Of a stretch of DNA of 13,661 nucleotides, positions 1 to 7,096 are shown one piece after another; the first letter of the stretch is position 1; every line of letters begins with the position of its first letter. The notes under the pieces were generated by a model. The model did not search any database, was not told the origin of the DNA, and saw nothing but the letters and a program-made list of their open reading frames with translations. The position numbers and the translations under genes were made by a program. The DNA is from an uncultured Eubacteriales bacterium (GTDB lineage Bacteria; Bacillota_A; Clostridia; Oscillospirales; CAG-272), in the NCBI GenBank assembly GCA_900555345.1, contig USKS01000010.1, positions 1-13,661 on the forward strand, given 5' to 3'.

Positions 1-45
1 ACACACTGCATATCGTCGGCAGCGTCAGATGTGTATAAGAGACAG
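1..45 (+). other. Illumina Nextera adapter contamination (not genomic)
   Basis: Bases 13-45 match the complete 33-base Nextera read-1 adapter. This comprises the TCGTCGGCAGCGTC primer site followed by the 19-base Tn5 mosaic end (27-45, AGATGTGTATAAGAGACAG). Bases 5-12 (ACTGCATA) equal the Nextera i5 index commonly called S506/N506, and bases 1-4 (ACAC) equal the end of the P5 oligo. Index, primer site and mosaic end in exact library order leave essentially no room for a biological explanation. Genomic sequence starts at 46. Confidence 0.98.
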
Positions 46-507
46 TGTTCCCTCCATGAGCGACCATGACACAAGCGAGCCTATTCGCGACGTATCGCTC
101 ATAACTCTTGCGTGTATATATCCGACACTGTTCTGATTGAAATAGGAGAACGACAGCGTCTGCAGGTGGTTGAACGCCGCGTTGCGCAGGTCCTTATTCA
201 TGCTGACCTCAATGCGCATGGCAAGAGCGCAGGATATGTAGTTGACGCCGCCTGCGGCAACGATCGTAAGAAAATATATCGCTATGTAGATGGGCAGCGT
301 GTCAAGCACTCCGCCGCCTACAAAATGGTTCAGCGCGTACCTCTGATACAATGGCAGCACCGTGTCAACGGCGCTTGACAAAAGTCCGCATCCCACCATT
401 ATCACAAGAAGCGGTCGGTATTTTCTTGCATATGGCATTATCTTGCCTATGCCGAAAAACGGCAGCCCTTTTGTTTGTTTTTTATCTTGCTTCATACTTT
501 TCATCAT
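46..507 (-). CDS. ABC exporter, second subunit, permease N-terminus only (truncated by contig end)
   Basis: This is the N-terminal ~155 residues of an ABC-type exporter half-transporter. What is seen: a basic cytosolic N-terminus, then two likely membrane segments (about residues 34-56 and 72-96), then the cytoplasmic stretch ending in a RVMSDTSRIG motif typical of ABC_membrane domains. The nucleotide-binding domain is missing because genomic sequence stops at base 46. Reading on into the adapter adds the artificial residues LSLIHI and a false stop at 25-27. The gene begins a few bases after the upstream subunit (stop codon 514-516). Possible starts are TTG at 510 and ATG at 507 or 504; I prefer ATG 507. 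The purine-rich AAGAAGAAG ribosome site lies inside the end of the upstream gene, so coupled translation is likely. By analogy with BmrCD-type and TM287/288-type pairs it should form a heterodimer with its neighbour and carry the catalytic glutamate, but this cannot be seen here. Substrate unknown. Confidence 0.9.
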
Positions 508-513
508 CAATAT

Positions 514-2346
514 TTATGCTTCTTCTTTTATGCCGGACTGAATATCGTATATCTTTCTGTAAATTCCGCCCGCGGCGCAAAGGCTCTCGTGTGTGCCCTC
601 CTCGGCTATGCGACCCGCGTCGAGCACAAGAATTTTATCCGCCGCCTCAAGCGTGGTTATGCGGTGCGAAATTATAATAACGCTCGCCTTGCCGAAATGC
701 TCTTCGAGAGAGTGCCTTATTTTTTCGTCAGTTTCCGTATCGACGGCGGAAAGAGAGTCGTCGAATATCATGATCGGCGTATTCTGCGTCAGCGTGCGGG
801 CGATCGCGGCTCTCTGCTTCTGTCCGCCGGAAAGGGTCACACCCCTCTCGCCCACAAACGTCTCATATCCCTGAGTAAAGCCCTCAACAGTCTCGTCAAG
901 GCACGCGGCACGCGCCGCCATGCGTATTTCCTGCATGGAAATGTCGGGGCGGGTTATGCCGATATTCTCTGCGACAGTGCGGGAGAACAGGTACGGCTCC
1001 TGCAGAACAATGCCGATATTCTTTCTGAGATATTCCGCTTTTATATCCGCAATGTCAACGCCGCCCACCGTTATCTTTCCGCATTCGGGAGAAAGCTCGT
1101 ACAGCCTGTCAAGCAGCAGCATCATGGTTGATTTTCCGCTGCCGGTGCCGCCGAGTATGCCGAGCGTTGTTCCTCCCTTCATGGTAAAGTTTATGTCGTG
1201 CAGGACTTCGGGGCAGCCCTCATATGAGAAATTGACGTGGTCGAACACGATATCTCCGCTCATGTCGGGGCAGATGGCATTCGGTCTGTCCTCTTCCGTT
1301 TCGGAATCCATTATGTAGCGTATACGCTCAAGAGAGACGCCCGCTTTGCTCATTTCGGAGAGCATACGGCCAAGCTGACGTATGGGCCACATGAGCAGCG
1401 AGTTGTAGGAGATGAACGCTATGTACTCACCGGGCTCCATTGACCCGTTTATGCAGAACACCGCGCCGAACACAACGACAAGCAGTATCTGTGTGCCGGA
1501 GAGAATATCCGAAACGCTCCAGAACCGGCTCATGACCCGCGCGAGGCGGACCCAAAGCCCCGTATAGTATTCATTATGCTCTTCAAATCTGTCGCGCTCG
1601 TACTTTTCTCTGCCGAACGCGCGCACAACGCGCACACCGGTAAGGTTTTCCTGCGCCATGGCGGAAAGCTTGCCCTCATTTTCGTCGCAGAGCTCAAAGC
1701 CCTTGCCTATCTTGCGGTGGAACATAAGCGAGTACAGTATGATCAGCGGCATGGGCGCAAGAGATATAAGCGTGAGAGATACGTTCATACCGAACATGAA
1801 TATCATGGACAATACAAGCAGCACCACTATGCGCAAAATGTTTGTAAGCTGCTCGGATATGAAGTTTTTAAGCGTGTCTATATCGGATGTGCAGCGCTGG
1901 ATTATGTCTCCCGTGCGGTTTTTCATGTGCCATGAAAACGGCAGCCGCTCGATCTTTTCAAACAAAGAGTCGCGCATGTTCTTTACAAGCTTTTCCGACG
2001 CCTTTGTGTTGCATACGCGGAACGTGTACTGCGATACGACCTTGACAAGCGCGACTATGACCACGGCAAGCGCCATTATCCACAGATGTGCTCCGAGATA
2101 TTCAAATCCGCCCAGGCGCTCCACGAGCTTCATTACAGGCGCGGGAAAGCTTGCCGCCCTGCCGCCTATGGCATTGTCGACGGCGGCGCGTATTATCTGC
2201 GGGTTTATCATGTCCGCCAGCGCGCTCACCGCCGCGGAAATAATGCTGAAAGCAAACATTGCCCTGCTTCCCCTCAGAAATATTCCGAGAAGCGGCTTCT
2301 TTTTCTCCTTTTTTGCCGCCTGTGCGGCAGTGTTGTTCTTCTTCAC
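514..2346 (-). CDS. ABC exporter half-transporter (permease-ATPase), degenerate-site subunit
   Basis: A 610-residue half-transporter with the permease domain first (about 28-325, six hydrophobic segments) and the ATPase domain second (about 365-600). Visible ATPase motifs: aromatic A-loop Y375, Walker A GGTGSGKST (399-407), Q-loop Q449, signature LSGGQ (505-509), Walker B IMIFDD (525-530), D-loop SAVD (533-536) and switch H561. The residue after the Walker B aspartate is Asp530, where a hydrolysing ABC protein has Glu. This is the hallmark of the degenerate subunit of heterodimeric exporters such as BmrC and TM287. It should sit in the cytoplasmic membrane and export drugs, lipids or peptides; the sequence does not reveal the substrate. 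The start is GTG at 2346, with AAAAGG (2355-2360) eight bases upstream and a strong promoter behind it. The partner subunit follows within a few bases. No regulator gene or leader peptide is visible upstream. Confidence 0.93.
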   Translation of the reverse strand: MKKNNTAAQAAKKEKKKPLLGIFLRGSRAMFAFSIISAAVSALADMINPQIIRAAVDNAIGGRAASFPAPVMKLVERLGGFEYLGAHLWIMALAVVIVALVKVVSQYTFRVCNTKASEKLVKNMRDSLFEKIERLPFSWHMKNRTGDIIQRCTSDIDTLKNFISEQLTNILRIVVLLVLSMIFMFGMNVSLTLISLAPMPLIILYSLMFHRKIGKGFELCDENEGKLSAMAQENLTGVRVVRAFGREKYERDRFEEHNEYYTGLWVRLARVMSRFWSVSDILSGTQILLVVVFGAVFCINGSMEPGEYIAFISYNSLLMWPIRQLGRMLSEMSKAGVSLERIRYIMDSETEEDRPNAICPDMSGDIVFDHVNFSYEGCPEVLHDINFTMKGGTTLGILGGTGSGKSTMMLLLDRLYELSPECGKITVGGVDIADIKAEYLRKNIGIVLQEPYLFSRTVAENIGITRPDISMQEIRMAARAACLDETVEGFTQGYETFVGERGVTLSGGQKQRAAIARTLTQNTPIMIFDDSLSAVDTETDEKIRHSLEEHFGKASVIIISHRITTLEAADKILVLDAGRIAEEGTHESLCAAGGIYRKIYDIQSGIKEEA

Positions 2347-2393
2347 GATAGTTACCTTTTATATTATATAGTTCAGCATGCAATTGAATAATA

Positions 2394-2422
2394 ATTATAC
2401 TACCGTTATAACGTAAAGTCAA
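2394..2422 (-). promoter_or_regulatory. Sigma-A promoter of the ABC exporter operon
   Basis: On the minus strand there is TTGACT (2422-2417), a 17-base spacer and a perfect TATAAT (2399-2394). Transcription should start near 2387, giving a leader of about 40 bases before the GTG at 2346. A second TATAAT-like box lies closer to the gene (2362-2367) but has only a poor -35 partner. Confidence 0.85.
2404..2413. promoter_or_regulatory. Candidate operator: palindrome CGTTATAACG in the promoter spacer
   Basis: A perfect 10-base palindrome lies between the -35 and -10 boxes of the ABC operon promoter, where a bound repressor would block RNA polymerase. That it is an operator is inference from position and symmetry alone. 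No regulator gene is adjacent, and short AT-rich palindromes also arise by chance. Confidence 0.3.
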
Positions 2423-2629
2423 CCCCCCGGACGCCTTTATTTACGGGGACTTTCGGGCAAAGCGCCCATAGACGGCGCTTTTTGAATATCGCACCCCGTC
2501 AATTGTCACACAGCTTATTTTTTTCGCGACTTTTTATGACAAAACGGGCGATTTTTGCATATATTCATCTCAAAATGAATATTATGATGTTATAAATTGC
2601 AAAAATACTTTTTTAGTGCGCTTTTTTTC
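2423..2629. other. Intergenic region between divergent ABC and serC promoters
   Basis: No gene is supported here. The sequence is AT-rich in the right half and has two inverted repeats. AAAGCGCC (2459-2466) pairs with GGCGCTTT (2474-2481) across a 7-base loop and is followed by two more T. ATATTCAT (2561-2568) pairs with ATGAATAT (2575-2582) across a 6-base loop. The first resembles a weak terminator, although no transcript obviously needs ending there. The second could be a regulator site upstream of serC. I see no T-box or riboswitch fold. Confidence 0.5.
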
Positions 2630-2658
2630 TTGACTTGCCATATATTATGGTATATAAT
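2630..2658 (+). promoter_or_regulatory. Sigma-A promoter of serC-serA
   Basis: TTGACT (2630-2635), a 17-base spacer and a perfect TATAAT (2653-2658). Initiation is expected near 2665, giving a short leader of about 40 bases before the ATG at 2704. That is too short for a classical attenuator or riboswitch. Confidence 0.87.
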
Positions 2659-2703
2659 TAAGAATAATATTCCGCGACCGCGGTTATGAAAGGATATGTT
2701 ACT

Positions 2704-3789
2704 ATGAACCGAGTCTACAATTTTTCGGCAGGTCCTTCTATGCTGCCCCTGCCCGTTCTCGAAAAGGCCGCTTCCGAGCTCGTCTGCTACGGCGATGCCG
2801 GTATGTCAGTCATGGAGATGAGTCATCGATCTCCCGCCTTTGAAGAGATCATTGCCGCTGCGGAAAAAGGTCTTCGCACCCTTATGAACATCCCCGATAA
2901 CTACAAGGTGCTGTTCATGCAGGGCGGCGCCTCCACCCAGTTTGCATGCGTACCCCTGAACCTTATGAAGACCGGCAAAGCCGACTACGTTCTGTCCGGT
3001 CAGTTCTCCACAAAAGCATACAAAGAAGCACAGAAATACGGCGACGCCGCAGCGATAGCAAGCTCCAAGGATGACAACTTTGCGCGCATACCCCATATAA
3101 GCCGCAAGGACATCCGTCCCGACGCCGACTACGTTCACGTTTGCTTCAACAACACCATATACGGCACAAAGTACAATTACATACCCGACACCGGAGACAT
3201 TCCGCTGGTTGCCGATATGTCGAGCTGCATTCTGTCCGAGCCCGTTGACGTTTCGAAATTCGGCGTTATCTACGCCGGCGCGCAGAAAAACATGGCTCCC
3301 GCGGGAGTTACCGTTGTTATAGTCCGCGAGGATCTTCTGGGTAATGCGCGTCCCACAACCCCCGCTATGATGGACTGGAAGCTCATGGCTGACAACGGCT
3401 CCATGTACAACACGCCTCCCTGCTACTCCATATACATCGCGAAGCTTGTATACGACTGGCTCATGTCCATAGGCGGACTTGAAGAAATGAAGAAGAGAAA
3501 CGAGAAAAAAGCCGCGCTTCTCTACGACTATCTCGACAGCCAGGACTATTACATCGCTCCCGTTGTTCCCGAGTGGCGCTCCATGATGAACGTTACGTTC
3601 GTTACCGGAGACGCGGAGCTTGACAAAAAGTTTGCGAAAGAGGCGGGAGACGCCGGACTCAAGAACCTCAAGGGTCACCGTTCGGTCGGCGGCATGAGAG
3701 CTTCCATCTACAACGCAATGCCCTACGAGGGCGTTGAAGCGCTTGTGGCGTTCATGAAGAAGTTCGCCGCAGAAAATCCCAAGGCGTAA
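2704..3789 (+). CDS. serC: Phosphoserine aminotransferase SerC
   Basis: A cytosolic PLP enzyme that converts 3-phosphohydroxypyruvate and glutamate to 3-phosphoserine and 2-oxoglutarate, the second step of serine synthesis. At 361 residues it matches the usual family length. The N-terminus RVYNFSAGPSMLP (3-15) is the family signature. HRS is at 41-43, the cofactor-phosphate loop GGAS at 74-77, and the Schiff-base lysine is K195 in AGAQKN. The C-terminal GHRSVGGMRASIYNA segment (324-338) binds substrate and closes the active site. I chose ATG 2704 because AAAGGA (2689-2694) lies nine bases upstream and the product then begins like known SerC proteins. An in-frame ATG at 2686 would place the ribosome site inside the gene. 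serA follows after 22 bases, forming one operon behind the promoter at 2630. Confidence 0.96.
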   Translation: MNRVYNFSAGPSMLPLPVLEKAASELVCYGDAGMSVMEMSHRSPAFEEIIAAAEKGLRTLMNIPDNYKVLFMQGGASTQFACVPLNLMKTGKADYVLSGQFSTKAYKEAQKYGDAAAIASSKDDNFARIPHISRKDIRPDADYVHVCFNNTIYGTKYNYIPDTGDIPLVADMSSCILSEPVDVSKFGVIYAGAQKNMAPAGVTVVIVREDLLGNARPTTPAMMDWKLMADNGSMYNTPPCYSIYIAKLVYDWLMSIGGLEEMKKRNEKKAALLYDYLDSQDYYIAPVVPEWRSMMNVTFVTGDAELDKKFAKEAGDAGLKNLKGHRSVGGMRASIYNAMPYEGVEALVAFMKKFAAENPKA

Positions 3790-3811
3790 GCCGCCGAAGA
3801 GGAGTTTATCC

Positions 3812-4969
3812 ATGAAAAAGAAAATTCAGCTTCTTAATAAAATAGCCGCCTGCGGCACCGACGAGTTCGACCGCGGCGCGTATGAAGTCGGCGACGGTAT
3901 TACCGATCCCGACGCGATCATGGTGCGCAGCGCAGCCATGCACGAAATGCTGTTTTCCCCCGATCTTCAGGCGATCGCGAGAGCGGGTGCCGGCGTTAAC
4001 AACATCCCCTGCGACCGCTGCGCCGAAGAGGGCATTGTAGTATTCAACACCCCCGGTGCAAACGCAAACGGCGTTAAAGAGCTGGCTATCGCCGCTCTTC
4101 TGCTTGCCTCCCGCGATATCGTCGCGGGCATCAACTGGGCAAACACCCTGACCGAGGACGTTGCAAAGTCCGTTGAAAAAGGCAAGTCCAAATTCGCGGG
4201 CTGCGAGATAAAGGGCAAGACTCTCGGTGTTATCGGCCTCGGCGCCATCGGCGGCATGGTCGCAAACGCCGCGCGAGAGCTTGGCATGGACGTGATGGGG
4301 TGCGACCCGTACATGACAGTCAACGCCGCGTGGAGACTGAGCCGCGGAGTTAAGAACGCCGCAAGCTATGAGGACATTTACAAGAATGCCGACTACATAA
4401 CACTGCACGTGCCCGCAACGCCCGAAACGAAGAATATGATATGCGCCGAAACGCTTGCTCTCATGAAGGACGGCGTACGCATCATAAACCTGTCCCGCGC
4501 GGACCTTGTAAACGCCGCCGATATGAAAGCGGCACTGGCAAGCGGCAAGGTTGCAAAATACGTTACGGACTTTCCCTCCGAGGAGACGGTCAATCAGCCC
4601 GGCATAATCACTATCCCTCACCTGGGAGCCTCCACGGAGGAGAGTGAGGACAACTGCGCGGTCATGGCAGCGCACGAGCTTATCGACTATCTGGAAAACG
4701 GAAATATTACAAACAGCGTAAACTTCCCCGCTGTCTCAATGCCCAGAAGCGGCAAGTGCCGTCTTGTGGTACTGCATAAGAATCAGCCCGATATGCTCAG
4801 CCGCATAACGGCGGTCATCTCCGGCGACGGCATAAACATCGACAACATGGCAAGCCGCTCCAAAGGCAGCTTTGCCTGCGCTCTGCTTGACTGCACAGCC
4901 GATGTGTGCGACAGCCACATTGCCGACATTTCCGCGATCGACGGAGTTATCAGAGTTCTGAAGAAATAA
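3812..4969 (+). CDS. serA: D-3-phosphoglycerate dehydrogenase SerA with C-terminal ACT domain
   Basis: An NAD-dependent cytosolic enzyme that oxidises 3-phosphoglycerate to 3-phosphohydroxypyruvate, the committed serine step and the source of the SerC substrate. It has 385 residues: a 2-hydroxyacid dehydrogenase core (about 1-305) enclosing an NAD fold with GLGAIG (142-147), then a C-terminal ACT domain (about 316-385). Catalytic candidates are R229 (NLSRADLV), E257 or E258 (FPSEE) and H270 (PHLGAST). The ACT domain suggests allosteric control, classically by serine. The long ASB domain of Bacillus/Mycobacterium-type enzymes is absent. AAGAGGAG (3797-3804) seven bases before the ATG supports the start. 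It is co-transcribed with serC, and a hairpin follows the stop codon. No phosphoserine phosphatase (serB) is present in the window. Confidence 0.95.
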   Translation: MKKKIQLLNKIAACGTDEFDRGAYEVGDGITDPDAIMVRSAAMHEMLFSPDLQAIARAGAGVNNIPCDRCAEEGIVVFNTPGANANGVKELAIAALLLASRDIVAGINWANTLTEDVAKSVEKGKSKFAGCEIKGKTLGVIGLGAIGGMVANAARELGMDVMGCDPYMTVNAAWRLSRGVKNAASYEDIYKNADYITLHVPATPETKNMICAETLALMKDGVRIINLSRADLVNAADMKAALASGKVAKYVTDFPSEETVNQPGIITIPHLGASTEESEDNCAVMAAHELIDYLENGNITNSVNFPAVSMPRSGKCRLVVLHKNQPDMLSRITAVISGDGINIDNMASRSKGSFACALLDCTADVCDSHIADISAIDGVIRVLKK

Positions 4970-4992
4970 ATTACATCCTATATCCGCATCAA

Positions 4993-5023
4993 AGCTTCTG
5001 CCCGAGGAGGGCAGAAGCTCTTT
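4993..5023 (+). terminator. Hairpin terminator after serA
   Basis: AGCTTCTGCCC (4993-5003) pairs perfectly with GGGCAGAAGCT (5009-5019) across the loop GAGGA, followed by C and only three T. With so short a T tract it may leak, so some serCA transcripts could continue into the pseudouridine synthase gene starting at 5042, for which I see no clear promoter. Confidence 0.6.
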
Positions 5024-5041
5024 GATAATACAGGGAGATCT

Positions 5042-5692
5042 ATGGAAATACTGAGAAGCGACAAAAACAGCGTTGCGGTATATAAGGAAAGCGGAATACC
5101 GTCTCAGCCCGACAAAAGCGGGCAGACCGATATGACGGCGCTCCTGAAAGCCGAGATCGGCGGAGAGATCTACTGCGTTCACAGGCTGGACACGCCCACC
5201 GCGGGCGTTATGGTATATGCCCGTTCCTCCCGCGCGGCGGGTATGCTGTCAGCGGCTCTCGCGGCAGATGACAGCTGCAAGCTGTATATGGCGGCGGTAA
5301 GCGGCGCGCCCGAGACTGACAGCGGTGAAATGCACGATCTGCTGTGGCATGACAGACATATGAACAAGTCATTTTGCGTCTCATCCCCACGCGCCTCGGC
5401 AAAGCCCGCTTTTCTCGAATACCGAACGCTTGCCAAAACCGATGACTCCTCCCTTGTGCTTATAAAGCTGCATACGGGCAGAACGCATCAGATAAGAGTG
5501 CAGTTTGCCTCCCGCAAAATGCCGCTTTTCGGCGACGGAAAATACGGCTCTCGTCAAAAGGGCGCGCTCGGACTGTGCTGCGTCCGTCTTTGTTGGAAAG
5601 ACCCGTTCAGCGGTAAAAATATCGACATTTGCCGCCTGCCCCAAAGCCCATGGAACGGCTTTGACATAGCTTCGGATATGCTATGCTTTTAA
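5042..5692 (+). CDS. RluA-family RNA pseudouridine synthase (compact)
   Basis: A 216-residue enzyme that should isomerise uridine to pseudouridine in rRNA or tRNA. The catalytic motif is HRLD (47-50) with catalytic Asp50. It reads HRLDTPTAG where many relatives have a DTSG-type ending. The second family motif, HTGRTHQIRVQFA (144-156), is clear. The protein consists of little more than the catalytic fold: there is no N-terminal S4 RNA-binding domain, and it is shorter than typical RluC/RluD (about 300 residues). The specific RNA target cannot be assigned. The start is supported by AGGGAG (5032-5037), four bases before the ATG. It follows the serA hairpin and ends just before a strong two-way terminator. 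Confidence 0.9.
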   Translation: MEILRSDKNSVAVYKESGIPSQPDKSGQTDMTALLKAEIGGEIYCVHRLDTPTAGVMVYARSSRAAGMLSAALAADDSCKLYMAAVSGAPETDSGEMHDLLWHDRHMNKSFCVSSPRASAKPAFLEYRTLAKTDDSSLVLIKLHTGRTHQIRVQFASRKMPLFGDGKYGSRQKGALGLCCVRLCWKDPFSGKNIDICRLPQSPWNGFDIASDMLCF

Positions 5693-5695
5693 AAG

Positions 5696-5736
5696 AAACC
5701 GTCCTGCCGTCACAAATGTGACGGCAGGACGGTTTT
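5696..5736. terminator. Bidirectional terminator between convergent genes
   Basis: A perfect 18-base-pair stem (5696-5713 with 5718-5735) and a 4-base AAAT loop. A T tract follows at 5733-5736 on the plus strand, and the minus-strand exit is also T-rich. It lies between the convergent pseudouridine synthase and aminopeptidase genes and should serve both. Confidence 0.93.
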
Positions 5737-5756
5737 ATGCTTTGTTTTATGTAATC

Positions 5757-7058
5757 TCAGCCGAACGAGACTTCGAATTCTCCACCCTCGCACTTAATGC
5801 GCGCGGAGAAGAACTTTTTCAGTGCTTTTACCATGTACTCGGTGTCGCAGTCTCCCGCGGTCTCAAACGCGGAGTGCATGGCAAGCTGCGCGAGACCGAT
5901 GTCAACCGTATTCACGGAGACCTTTGTGTTTGCGATACTTCCCAGCGTCGCGCCGCCGGGCATATCGGCTCGGTTTGCGTACATCTGACAGGGCACCCCT
6001 GCCTTTTCGCACACAAGACGGAATATACCTGCGGATACAGCGTCTGTCGTATAGTGCTGATTCGCGTTGTACTTTATGACGATACCGCCGTTCATCTTTA
6101 CCTGATGATTCGGATCGCAAAGCTCGGGATGATTGGGATGCACGGCGTGCGCGTTGTCGCATGAGACCATAAAGCTCTGCGAAATAAGCCGCTGAAGGTC
6201 ACCGCATTCTCTTTCCCTGCAGATGCGTGTCAGCGTGTCATACAAAAATGTAGATGCCGCGCCCTGCTTCGTTGCGCTGCCCACTTCCTCGTTGTCAAAG
6301 AGACAGTATACGGGGCAGGAGGCTCCGCCGTCCGCCGTCATAAACGCCTCAAGAGTCGCAAATGCGCACTGCAGATCGTCAAGACGGGGAGCGGAAATAT
6401 AGCCGTTCCAGCTGTGCCCTCTCTCGGGCACATACAAAAACATATCGCAGGAGAGAACGTCGTCCGCATCTGCTCCGACCGCCGATGCCGCAAGCTTTGA
6501 AAACTCCTCTCCGCGCCCGTCGCAGCGGTAAAGCGGCAGCATATCGACCGCCGGGTTGAGCTTTGCGCCGTTACCGGAGTCGCGGTTAAGGTGGATCGCG
6601 AGAGACGGTATTATCGCCTGCATTCCCTCAAGGTCGGCAAGGCGCACGCTCATTCCGTTTTCCGTGCGTACCGCTACCCTGCCCGCCGCCGAAAGCGGTC
6701 TGTCAAACCACGTCTGCGAAAGCATTCCGCCGTATTTCTCGACGGAAAGGCGCACCGCGTCGCCGGCGGCCTTCTGCTCCGCGTTTTCTTTTATCTTGAA
6801 AGTGGGGCTGTCGGAGTGGGAGGCGCTTATCATAAACGACGGCACCGCACCATCATCGGGAATTCTGAAAGCTATCAGCGACGAGCCGCCGCGACGCACA
6901 AAATAGCCCTTGCCGCCGCAAAGCTTCCATTCGCCGCCCTCAAAAAGCTCCGTATAGCCCGCGCCGCGAAGCAGCGACGCGGTATTGTCCGCGGCATGAT
7001 ACGCCGTAGGACTTTTTTCGATATAATCAAACAGCTTTTCGTTAATGCTCTTTTCCAT
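5757..7058 (-). CDS. apeB: M18-family zinc aminopeptidase
   Basis: A 433-residue cytosolic metallopeptidase of the M18 (aspartyl aminopeptidase/ApeB) family, which removes N-terminal residues from peptides. Expected metal-site residues are visible in family order: H81 in SASHSDSP, D227 in RLDDLQ, E257 and E258 in DNEEVG, D301 in SCDNAHAVHPN and H395 in QLAMHSAFET. The length is standard for the family. ATG 7058 is supported by AGAAGG (7067-7072), eight bases upstream. It begins 38 bases after the pyk stop codon with no terminator between, so it is probably expressed from the pyk promoter. The pairing with pyk looks like convenience rather than a shared pathway. The symbol is by family and substrate preference is not determined. 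Confidence 0.93.
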   Translation of the reverse strand: MEKSINEKLFDYIEKSPTAYHAADNTASLLRGAGYTELFEGGEWKLCGGKGYFVRRGGSSLIAFRIPDDGAVPSFMISASHSDSPTFKIKENAEQKAAGDAVRLSVEKYGGMLSQTWFDRPLSAAGRVAVRTENGMSVRLADLEGMQAIIPSLAIHLNRDSGNGAKLNPAVDMLPLYRCDGRGEEFSKLAASAVGADADDVLSCDMFLYVPERGHSWNGYISAPRLDDLQCAFATLEAFMTADGGASCPVYCLFDNEEVGSATKQGAASTFLYDTLTRICRERECGDLQRLISQSFMVSCDNAHAVHPNHPELCDPNHQVKMNGGIVIKYNANQHYTTDAVSAGIFRLVCEKAGVPCQMYANRADMPGGATLGSIANTKVSVNTVDIGLAQLAMHSAFETAGDCDTEYMVKALKKFFSARIKCEGGEFEVSFG

Positions 7059-7096
7059 ATTCCATGCCTTCTTTCAAAATGCGGTCGGGCGCAGCT

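Noticed and set aside
27..45. Tn5/IS50-type mosaic transposon end
   Set aside because: It is directly preceded by the Nextera primer site and an i5 index, so it is library adapter and not a genomic transposon.
2686..2703. Upstream ATG start for serC
   Set aside because: The ribosome site AAAGGA lies inside this extension, and family N-terminus alignment favours ATG 2704.
2347..2703. T-box or riboswitch controlling the serine genes
   Set aside because: The predicted leader after the promoter is only about 40 bases and no T-box consensus or terminator/antiterminator pair is visible.
2806..3813. Long minus-strand open frame (about 335 codons) opposite serC
   Set aside because: It lies antisense to a clear SerC, has no ribosome site or recognisable domain, and its composition is that of a shadow frame. 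The 289-codon frame opposite serA (3806-4675) was rejected for the same reason.
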